A stretch of DNA of 64,000 bases from Pseudomonas parakoreensis. Lineage in GTDB: Bacteria > Pseudomonadota > Gammaproteobacteria > Pseudomonadales > Pseudomonadaceae. Below, in pieces: positions 57,533-64,000 of the stretch (position 1 is the first letter of the stretch; each line of letters begins with the position of its first letter). The position numbers and the translations under genes are program-made. The notes beneath the pieces are model-generated. The model saw only the letters and a list, made by a program, of their open reading frames with translations. It had not been told where the DNA came from and ran no database searches. The DNA is taken from NCBI RefSeq assembly GCF_021602155.1, contig NZ_BQHY01000004.1, positions 62,001-126,000 of the forward strand. The letters are read 5' to 3'.

Positions 57533-57958
57533 ATGTCACTCAGCCCATTCCATCTGGCCATCCCCGTCTATGACCTGGCCGCCACACGGCACTTTTACCG
57601 CGAAGTTTTCGGGCTGGAGGAAGGTCGTTCCAGCGCACACTGGGTCGACTTCAACTTCTTCGGCCATCAACTGGTGATTCATCTGGCGCCGAAAAACGCT
57701 GCACAGGAAGCTGCCCACACCAATGCCGTGGACGGGCATGACGTGCCGGTGCCGCATTTCGGAGTGGTGCTGGGGATGGCGCAATGGCAGGCGCTGGCCG
57801 AACGCCTCACATCGCTGGGCACGCGGTTTGTGATTGAGCCGGGGATTCGCTTTCAGGGCCTGGTGGGCGAACAAGCGACGATGTTTCTGTTCGACCCGTG
57901 TGGCAATGCGCTGGAGTTCAAGGCGTTCAAGGATATCGGGCAGTTGTTTGCCAAATAA
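57533..57958 (+). CDS. VOC-superfamily (glyoxalase-like) protein
   Basis: A 141-aa vicinal-oxygen-chelate protein. It shows the two beta-alpha-beta-beta-beta units with putative metal ligands: His near residue 6 ([10 protein letters not shown]), His/Glu in the middle (VPHFGVVL) and Glu in the C-terminal [16 protein letters not shown]. The reaction is unknown; members include dioxygenases, glyoxalases and resistance proteins. It is probably under control of the divergent LysR gene. Confidence 0.87.
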   Translation: MSLSPFHLAIPVYDLAATRHFYREVFGLEEGRSSAHWVDFNFFGHQLVIHLAPKNAAQEAAHTNAVDGHDVPVPHFGVVLGMAQWQALAERLTSLGTRFVIEPGIRFQGLVGEQATMFLFDPCGNALEFKAFKDIGQLFAK

Positions 57959-57978
57959 AAGTGTGGCGTCTGACCGGC

Positions 57979-58073
57979 CGCTATCGCTGGCAAGCCAGCG
58001 CCCACAAGGTTACGTGCAGTCCCTGGATTGTGTGGGCAGCCGCGAAATCTGTGGGAGCTGGCTTGCCAGCGAT
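57979..58073. repeat. REP pair (family B, everted orientation)
   Basis: An inverted REP first (CGCTGGCAAGCCAGCGCCCA) and a forward REP second (CTGTGGGAGCTGGCTTGCCA), opposite to the order in the other pairs. It lies between the convergent VOC and GGDEF genes. Confidence 0.85.
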
Positions 58074-58080
58074 GAGGCCC

Positions 58081-59049
58081 TCAATGGCCGCGCTTCAATT
58101 GCTGCTTGTGTTCGTACATTGCGCTATCGGCATCGGCCAGCAGCCGATCCACCGTGTCATGCTGTTGCGGATCGTATTCGATCTGGCCGACGCTGAAGCG
58201 GATGTCGTAGCCGCGTTGCAACATCGTATTGCGCTCGTCGAGGATGTCCTTGAGCCGCGCCATGATCGCCGTGGTTTCGACGTGACTGGAGCCGGTCAGC
58301 AGCGCCACGAACTCATCACCGCCCAGGCGCCCGACCACGTCGCTCTCGCGAAAAGCGATGCGCAGCACGTCGGCGAAGGTCTTCAGCGCACTGTCGCCTT
58401 CGGCATGCCCATAGTGATCATTGATGTGTTTGAAGTCATTGAGATCGAAAAACAGCAGCGTCGCCGGTTTGTCCCGGTGCTTGCAGGCCTCCAGCGCATA
58501 CTGAGCAAGCGCCTTGAAGCCACGGCGGTTGGACAGCAGCGTCAGCTCGTCCATGTTCGCCATCTGCACCGCCATCAACTCTTGTTCGGCCATGCCGGCC
58601 AGATCGCGCAACAGCCCGCGCTCTTCATCATCGAGCTCGCGCGGCCTGGTGTCGATCAGGCACAGCGTGCCCATCTTGTTGCCGTTGGGCACGGTCAGCG
58701 GGTAGCCCGCGTAAAAACGGATGTTCGGCTCGCCGGTCACCAGCGGATTGTCATGAAAGCGTTTGTCTTGCTTGGCATCCGGCACCAGCAGCAATTCATC
58801 CTGAAGAATCGCGTGCCCACAGAACGACACATCCCGTGGCGTTTCGTTGACGTCGAGGCCGACGCACGACTTGAACCATTGCCGATCCTTGTCGACCAGC
58901 GTGACCAACGCAATCGGCACGTTGAACAGCCGTTTGGCCAGACGCGTCAAACGGTCGAAACGCTCTTCGGGCGCAGAGTCCAGGACGTTCAGTCCGTGCA
59001 ATGCCTGGATTCGCACAGCTTCATTGGCGGGTTTGATCGGGGCCAGCAT
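58081..59049 (-). CDS. GAF-GGDEF diguanylate cyclase
   Basis: A 322-aa cytoplasmic signalling protein. The N-terminal GAF-type sensor domain (about 20-150; QWFKSCVGLDVNETPRDVSFCGHAI) is followed by a GGDEF domain (about 165-320) with an intact GGDEF active site. The product-inhibition I-site RESD lies five residues before GGDEF. It should therefore make c-di-GMP with feedback control. GGAG before ATG 59049 supports this start. The gene stands alone; the signal bound by the GAF domain is unknown. Confidence 0.92.
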   Translation of the reverse strand: MLAPIKPANEAVRIQALHGLNVLDSAPEERFDRLTRLAKRLFNVPIALVTLVDKDRQWFKSCVGLDVNETPRDVSFCGHAILQDELLLVPDAKQDKRFHDNPLVTGEPNIRFYAGYPLTVPNGNKMGTLCLIDTRPRELDDEERGLLRDLAGMAEQELMAVQMANMDELTLLSNRRGFKALAQYALEACKHRDKPATLLFFDLNDFKHINDHYGHAEGDSALKTFADVLRIAFRESDVVGRLGGDEFVALLTGSSHVETTAIMARLKDILDERNTMLQRGYDIRFSVGQIEYDPQQHDTVDRLLADADSAMYEHKQQLKRGH

Positions 59050-59110
59050 CACGCACTCCATCAGGGTCAACGACCGTTAGAGTAGCTTGAATCGCCAGCG
59101 ACTCACACAC

Positions 59111-59689
59111 TCAACCGCCCGCCACCGGGCACGGCCCGCCGGCATCGGCCCAAAGCTTGAACTGGGCCACAAAAATATCATGCGGCACTGGCACCGGCGC
59201 GCGCCCGGCTCCGGGATTCCAGCCCCACAGCACCAGTTTGTCGTCGCTGACATGTTTGATCAGCGCGGCGAAATCACGGTCGCCGTTGCTGGAACGATCC
59301 TTGATCATCGCGCACAACTTGTCCGGCGGCAGGCCAATCCAGGCCATCTTGTGCGCCGCCGGTGGCAGGCTCCAGTGCGGCGCCCCCGGAGGCGCATGCG
59401 GGCCATAACTGTCGGGCGGGTTGCGCTCGGCATGACAGGTGGCGCAAGGCAAACCGGCGGCGCCCTTGCCATCCATGCCGCGCACGACATTCATCGCATG
59501 CGGTTTGCCGGCATCGAATTGCAGCGGCGAGTCGCCGGGAATGTGGCAGTTCTGGCAACGCGGGCTCTGGAACACCTTCTGCACCGTGCCGAACGCCTTG
59601 AGCGCCTCCTGATCATCGGCGAACAGGTCCGAAGCGTAGCCGCCCAGCCCCAGCAGAATCACCGTGCCCAACAGCAGATGTCGTTTCAT
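59111..59689 (-). CDS. Dihaem cytochrome c, periplasmic
   Basis: A 192-aa secreted cytochrome with an N-terminal signal segment ([19 protein letters not shown]) and two haem-binding motifs, CQNCH and CATCH. It starts one base after the stop of the molybdenum hydroxylase large subunit, with GGGGGTG as ribosome site. It most likely takes electrons from that enzyme to the respiratory chain (inference from gene order; such cytochromes are usual partners of periplasmic IorAB-type enzymes). Confidence 0.88.
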   Translation of the reverse strand: MKRHLLLGTVILLGLGGYASDLFADDQEALKAFGTVQKVFQSPRCQNCHIPGDSPLQFDAGKPHAMNVVRGMDGKGAAGLPCATCHAERNPPDSYGPHAPPGAPHWSLPPAAHKMAWIGLPPDKLCAMIKDRSSNGDRDFAALIKHVSDDKLVLWGWNPGAGRAPVPVPHDIFVAQFKLWADAGGPCPVAGG

Positions 59690-59690
59690 C

Positions 59691-61853
59691 TCACACCCCC
59701 GACAGTTGCAGCGGCAGTTCACGCAGGCGTTGCCCGGTCAGTGCATACACCGCGTTGGCCACCGCCGGCGCGGTAGGCGGAACACCGGCCTCGCCGATGC
59801 CGCCGGGTTTGTCGCGGCTGGGCACGATATGCACCTCGACCAGCGGCATCTCATTGAGGCGCAGCACCTGATAGTCGTGATAGTTGGATTGCACCACCGC
59901 GCCGTCCTTGACCGTCAGCTTGCTGTGCAGCGCCATGCCCAGGCCAAAGGTGATGCACGATTCCATCTGCGCCGCGATGCTCTGCGGATTGACCGCGATC
60001 CCGCAATCCACCGCACACACCACGCGGTGCACGCGGATCGCCAGATTGTCCTGGGAGACCTCGGCCACCTGCGCCACATAACTGCCGAACGACTCGTGCA
60101 CCGCCACGCCCAGCGCATGCCCGTCCGGCAATGGCGCTGTCCAGTTGGCCTTCTCCACCGCCAGATTCAGCACACCGAGATGGCGCGCATGATCCTTGAG
60201 CAACGTTCGCCGGTATTCCACCGGGTCCTTGCCGGCCGCCGTGGCCATTTCATCGATCAGTGACTCCATGACAAACGCGGTGTGGCTGTGCCCGACCGAG
60301 CGCAGCCACAACACATTGATCCCGGTCTGCGGCGAATGCAGCTCGACCTGTTGATGAGCCAGGCCTTTGATATACGGGCTGTCAGCCACACCTTCGACCG
60401 AAGTCGCGTCGATGCCGTTCTTGACCATGGTCTGTTCAAGCATCGTGCCGGCCATGATCGACTGACCGACCAGCACATGCTGCCAGCTCAACGGCATGCC
60501 CTGCCCGTCGAGGCCGATGCGCGCCTGATGCAGGAACATCGAGCGGTAATAACCGCCACGAATGTCATCCTCACGGGACCACACGGTTTTCACCGGCATC
60601 CCGGCCGCTTTCGCCACTTGCACGGCTTCAGCGACGAAGTCCGAGGTCGGATTGGCCCGGCGCCCGAAACCGCCACCGAGAAACTCGGTGTGAATCTCCA
60701 CCTGCTCCGGTTTGAGCCCGGTGATCTTGCCGGCGACCATCTGGTCGAGGGTCTGGAATTGCGTGCCGGTCCAGATTTCGCACTTGTCGGCGCTGATCTT
60801 CACCGTGCAGTTGAGCGGTTCCATCGGTGCATGCGCCAGATACGGCACGCTGTATTCGACGTCGATTTTCTTCGCCGCCTTATTGAAGTTGCCCTGCGGA
60901 TTCCCGGCCTGGCTGGCGGAAGTCCCCGGTGTCGCCGCCAGTTTGCGAAAGCTGTCGAGCAGGCCCTGGCTACTCAGGTCAGTGTGCGGGCCCATGTCCC
61001 AATCGACTTTCAACGCATCACGCCCGAGTTTCGCCGCCCAGTAATGATCGGCAATCACCGCCACGCCGGTCGGCACCTGTACCACTTTGTGCACGCCGGG
61101 CACCGCCAGCGCCTCGGCCCCCTCGAAGGATTTGACCGTGGCACCGAACACCGGCGCCCGCGCGACCATCGCGGTCATCAAGCCGTCGAACTGCACGTCC
61201 ATGCCGAACTTGGCGCGCCCGGTGATTTTCTCCGGGGTGTCGAGGCGTTTGGTCGGTTTGCCGATGACCTTCCAGTCCTTCGCCTCCTTGAAGGTGATCG
61301 ACTTCGGATCCGGTACCGGCAGTTGCCCGGCAGCGTCTGCCAGCTCGCCATACGTCGCGCGTTTATCGCCGGCAATCACGACGCCCGACTCAGTGCGAAT
61401 CGTCGACGCCGCAACGTTGAAGCGCTTGGCCGCCGCTTCCACCAGCATCTGCCGCGCCGTGGCCCCTGCGAGCCGGTAACGATCGAACTCCATCCAGGTC
61501 GAAGTCGAGCCGCCGGTAATCTGCATTCCGCCAAACGCCGGCATGCCGTAATTGGCCGCCGAGGCCGGCGAGTGCTCGACGCGGATCGTCGACCAGTCGG
61601 CGTCCAGCTCTTCGGCGATCAGCATGGTCAGGCCAGTCCAGATGCCCTGGCCCATTTCCGAATGCCCGAGCAACACCGTCACGCTGTTGTCGGCGGCGAT
61701 GCGCAAAAACGCATTCGGCGCGAAGACCTTGCCTTCATTCTCCGCTGCCCGCGCAAACCGATGGGCACCGGGCACGACAAACGCCACCACCAGACCGCCA
61801 CCCAGCACGGCACTGCCCTTGAGAAAGCCGCGACGCGATACAGGACTGTTCAT
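59691..61853 (-). CDS. iorB: Molybdenum hydroxylase large subunit (isoquinoline 1-oxidoreductase beta-like)
   Basis: A 720-aa molybdopterin-binding subunit of the xanthine-oxidase family. A Tat signal is clear ([19 protein letters not shown]). Motifs include [36 protein letters not shown] and the C-terminal [19 protein letters not shown] with the catalytic Glu. The protein is exported folded together with the 2Fe-2S subunit, which lacks its own signal. No FAD subunit is present, so electrons go to cytochrome c. The substrate (aldehyde or N-heterocycle) cannot be told from sequence. GGGAGACAG precedes the ATG. Confidence 0.92.
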   Translation of the reverse strand: MNSPVSRRGFLKGSAVLGGGLVVAFVVPGAHRFARAAENEGKVFAPNAFLRIAADNSVTVLLGHSEMGQGIWTGLTMLIAEELDADWSTIRVEHSPASAANYGMPAFGGMQITGGSTSTWMEFDRYRLAGATARQMLVEAAAKRFNVAASTIRTESGVVIAGDKRATYGELADAAGQLPVPDPKSITFKEAKDWKVIGKPTKRLDTPEKITGRAKFGMDVQFDGLMTAMVARAPVFGATVKSFEGAEALAVPGVHKVVQVPTGVAVIADHYWAAKLGRDALKVDWDMGPHTDLSSQGLLDSFRKLAATPGTSASQAGNPQGNFNKAAKKIDVEYSVPYLAHAPMEPLNCTVKISADKCEIWTGTQFQTLDQMVAGKITGLKPEQVEIHTEFLGGGFGRRANPTSDFVAEAVQVAKAAGMPVKTVWSREDDIRGGYYRSMFLHQARIGLDGQGMPLSWQHVLVGQSIMAGTMLEQTMVKNGIDATSVEGVADSPYIKGLAHQQVELHSPQTGINVLWLRSVGHSHTAFVMESLIDEMATAAGKDPVEYRRTLLKDHARHLGVLNLAVEKANWTAPLPDGHALGVAVHESFGSYVAQVAEVSQDNLAIRVHRVVCAVDCGIAVNPQSIAAQMESCITFGLGMALHSKLTVKDGAVVQSNYHDYQVLRLNEMPLVEVHIVPSRDKPGGIGEAGVPPTAPAVANAVYALTGQRLRELPLQLSGV

Positions 61854-61867
61854 CGTCTGTCTCCCAA

Positions 61868-62323
61868 TCAGCCAATTTCGGCCGCACGTTTCACTGCTGC
61901 GCGGATTCGCGGATAGGTGCCGCAGCGGCAAATGTTGCCGGAGAGCGCCTGATCGATATCACTGTCGGTAGGTTTGGGGATTTTCGCCAGCAGCGCCGCG
62001 GCAGACATGATCTGCCCGGACTGACAGTAACCGCATTGCACCACATCCAGTTCGGCCCAGGCTTGCTGCACCGGGTGCGAGCCGTCGGTGGACAGGCCTT
62101 CGATGGTGAGGATTTTCTGGCCGTTGGCCACGGCAGTGGCGGGCGTGATGCAGGCACGCAACGGTGCCCCATCCACGTGAACGGTGCAGGCGCCGCACTG
62201 GGCCATGCCACAGCCGAATTTGGTACCGGTCAGGTGCGCCACATCACGCAGGACCCAAAGCAGCGGCATGTCTGCCGGCACATCGAGTTCCTGATCCTTG
62301 CCATTGATATTCAAGGTCAGCAT
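61868..62323 (-). CDS. iorA: Molybdenum hydroxylase 2Fe-2S subunit (isoquinoline 1-oxidoreductase alpha-like)
   Basis: A 151-aa two-cluster iron-sulphur subunit. The first cluster site is [16 protein letters not shown] plus a later Cys (LRAC). The second lies in [10 protein letters not shown] and ICRCGTY. It passes electrons from the molybdenum centre of the large subunit to the cytochrome. It has no signal peptide and should be co-exported with IorB. It is the first gene of the iorA-iorB-cytochrome operon. Confidence 0.94.
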   Translation of the reverse strand: MLTLNINGKDQELDVPADMPLLWVLRDVAHLTGTKFGCGMAQCGACTVHVDGAPLRACITPATAVANGQKILTIEGLSTDGSHPVQQAWAELDVVQCGYCQSGQIMSAAALLAKIPKPTDSDIDQALSGNICRCGTYPRIRAAVKRAAEIG

Positions 62324-62574
62324 CGGGGATTTTCCTCAGACTCACGGTGTTCTGAAGGGGCGTCGCTACGGCCATCGAAGCCTGTGCGCGCCTCGGCTTA
62401 TCCCTTTCAGCAAAGCCCAAATTGCGCCGCAAGCCAGACGTTGCGACCACCGGTCATGCCTCAACGTAAAAATGTCGACTTTAATCTTCTGGCTGATAAC
62501 GGCGCTCACCCGAGCCAGCACCACCGGCCTGCGACGAGCGCGGTCACCCATCACATTGGTCAGGAGTCGCGAAC

Positions 62575-63405
62575 ATGGGATTTGTCACCACTCAAGACGG
62601 CGTCGATATCTTCTACAAGGACTGGGGCCCGAAGGACGCTCCGGTGATCCACTTCCACCACGGCTGGCCACTCAGCTCGGACGACTGGGATGCGCAGATG
62701 CTGTTCTTTCTGGCCCAGGGCTTTCGGGTGATTGCCCATGACCGGCGCGGGCACGGGCGATCGAGCCAGGTCTGGGACGGTCACGACATGGATCATTACG
62801 CCGACGATGCGCTGGCGGTGGTTCAGCATCTGGGAGTGAAGAACGTGGTGCACGTCGGCCACTCCACCGGCGGCGGTGAGGTCATCCACTACATCGCCCG
62901 GCATGGGCAGGACAACGTGGCCAAAGGCGTGCTGATCAGCGCGGTGCCACCGTTGATGGTCCAGACCGAAAGCAATCCCGGTGGTTTGCCGAAATCGGTG
63001 TTCGATGATTTTCAGGCACAACTGGCGGCCAATCGCGCGCAGTTCTATCGCGACATTCCCAGCGGTCCTTTCTATGGCTACAACCGCCCGGGAGCAAAAC
63101 CTTCGGAAGGGATCATCGGCAACTGGTGGCGTCAGGGCATGATCGGCGGGGCCAAGGCGCATTACGACGGGATCGTTGCCTTCTCGCAGACCGACTTCAC
63201 CGAAGACCTGAAGAAGGTCACCGTACCGGTGCTGGTGATGCATGGCGAGGACGACCAGATCGTGCCGTATGCGAACTCGGGGCCTTTGTCGGCGAAACTG
63301 CTGCCAAATGGCACGCTGAAGTCGTATCCGGGCTTTCCGCACGGAATGCCGACAACTGAAGCGCCGACGATCAATGCGGATTTGTTGGCGTTTATTCGCG
63401 GCTGA
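62575..63405 (+). CDS. Alpha/beta hydrolase, non-haem chloroperoxidase/esterase type
   Basis: A 276-aa alpha/beta hydrolase of the cofactor-free haloperoxidase (perhydrolase/esterase) group. The catalytic triad is Ser97 (GHSTGGG), Asp227 (HGEDDQIVP) and His256 (GFPHGMP). The oxyanion loop has HHGWPLSS. Such enzymes hydrolyse esters and can form peracids; the natural substrate is unknown. There is no signal peptide. It is divergent from the iorA operon with a 251-bp gap, and GGTCAGGAG lies before the ATG. Confidence 0.92.
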   Translation: MGFVTTQDGVDIFYKDWGPKDAPVIHFHHGWPLSSDDWDAQMLFFLAQGFRVIAHDRRGHGRSSQVWDGHDMDHYADDALAVVQHLGVKNVVHVGHSTGGGEVIHYIARHGQDNVAKGVLISAVPPLMVQTESNPGGLPKSVFDDFQAQLAANRAQFYRDIPSGPFYGYNRPGAKPSEGIIGNWWRQGMIGGAKAHYDGIVAFSQTDFTEDLKKVTVPVLVMHGEDDQIVPYANSGPLSAKLLPNGTLKSYPGFPHGMPTTEAPTINADLLAFIRG

Positions 63406-63414
63406 CACACATCA

Positions 63415-63507
63415 TTGTGGGAGCTGGCTTGCCAGCGATGACGGTGGGTCAGGCAACATCAACTGTGGATGTGCCGGCCCCCTCGCTGGCAAGCCAGCTC
63501 CCACAGG
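63415..63507. repeat. REP pair (family B)
   Basis: TTGTGGGAGCTGGCTTGCCA and the inverted TGGCAAGCCAGCTCCCACAG around a spacer of about 40 bp, starting 10 bp after the hydrolase stop codon. Confidence 0.88.
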
Positions 63508-63546
63508 TTTTCAGATGCCTGCTGCATACTCGGTCACACCAGAAAC

Positions 63547-63638
63547 CGTGTGGGAGCGAGCCTGCTGGCGAAGGCAATCGGTCAGTCAGTAATGGGTTGG
63601 CTGCCCCCCGCATTCGCGAGCAGGCTCGCTCCCACAGG
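63547..63638. repeat. REP pair (family B, GAGCCTGCTC subtype)
   Basis: GTGTGGGAGCGAGCCTGCTG and the inverted GCGAGCAGGCTCGCTCCCAC. One arm has a mismatch in its own small palindrome (CTGCTGGC in place of CTGCTCGC). It lies directly next to the pair at 63415. Confidence 0.85.
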
Positions 63639-63665
63639 GGACTGGGTGATTGGCTTGACTGCGTA

Positions 63666-64000
63666 CTACGCCTCGGTACGGCCCGTCCCTTCGCGATCAC
63701 GTTCGTAGTGGTGCGCCAGCGGCAACGCCGGTAACCAGGCCTCGCGGCGGATGGTCCACAGCTCATAAGTCGGCTTGAACTGGTTCGGCTCGTCCAGCGA
63801 GCCGACATTCACTTCAATTTCATCCCCCGAACGCGCTAGTACCGGCGAACCACAGCGCGGGCAAAACACCCGCCCTTGATACTCGCCGAGAGTCCCGCTG
63901 ACGGTCACCGCCTTCTCGGGAAATATTGCCGATGCGTGAAACAATGCGCCGTGATGTTTGCGGCAATCGAGGCAATGGCAAATGCCGATGCGGTAAGGTT
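63666..64000 (-). CDS. GFA-family (glutathione-dependent formaldehyde-activating-like) protein, 5' end cut
   Basis: The reading frame runs off the right edge, so only a few N-terminal residues are missing. The visible start is PYRIGICHCLDCRKHHGALF, the CxCxxC zinc motif of the GFA/Mss4-like fold, followed by FCPRCGSPVLARSGDEIEVNVGSLDEP with the second CxxC. Proteins of this fold bind zinc; many are annotated as formaldehyde-activating enzymes but few are tested, so the function is open. Confidence 0.88.
   Translation of the reverse strand, partial: PYRIGICHCLDCRKHHGALFHASAIFPEKAVTVSGTLGEYQGRVFCPRCGSPVLARSGDEIEVNVGSLDEPNQFKPTYELWTIRREAWLPALPLAHHYERDREGTGRTEA

Overview
This 64 kb window is chromosomal DNA of a fluorescent Pseudomonas, most likely the P. 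fluorescens group. The evidence is the high GC content, a cyclic-lipopeptide type NRPS with Pseudomonas-style dual condensation/epimerisation domains, LdcA, a YejABEF-FabI block, and many short REP palindromes of the P. fluorescens kind. No rRNA, tRNA, CRISPR array, transposase or phage gene was found.

Region 1 (1-15474) is the 5' part of a lipopeptide biosynthesis locus. Two NRPS genes run leftward: a two-module starter gene (6286-12699) and a second gene that begins at 6039 and leaves the window inside its second module. The visible order is starter C, A(Leu), T, dual C/E, A(acidic?), T, then dual C/E, A(Thr), T, dual C/E, A(Leu). This fits the N-terminal acyl-Leu-Asp/Glu-Thr-Leu of viscosin/orfamide/amphisin/bananamide-like peptides. 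A LuxR-type regulator and a NodT-type outer-membrane factor are divergent from it, as is usual upstream of such clusters. A perfect REP hairpin lies between the two NRPS genes.

Region 2 (15631-28925) holds SCO1/PCuAC copper delivery genes, a LysR gene facing an OYE-pirin-isochorismatase operon, an orphan ABC binding protein, an inner-membrane sulfatase-fold transferase, a ZnuD-like TonB receptor with a perfect Zur-type palindrome, and katG.

Region 3 (29053-48028) is mostly core genome. It contains an overlapping operon NAD kinase, phosphoesterase, GlpG, DUF1315, DUF2797 and PepN. It also contains DUF1853, ArsB with an FMN reductase, LdcA, DnaQ, RnhA, a methyltransferase, GloB and MltD.

Region 4 (48317-64000) has a peptide ABC importer with two tandem binding proteins followed directly by fabI. 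After it come a LysR gene, a VOC protein, a GAF-GGDEF diguanylate cyclase, a periplasmic molybdenum hydroxylase (IorA/IorB) with a dihaem cytochrome c, an alpha/beta hydrolase and a GFA-family protein cut by the window end.

Three distinct REP/REPIN hairpin families fill many intergenic gaps, including a 3 x 62-bp tandem array. I saw no clear new defence or mobile system. The least understood proteins are DUF1853 (nuclease-like motif) and DUF2797 (GIY-YIG-like motif with zinc-type cysteines), which sit at opposite ends of the NAD-kinase operon region.
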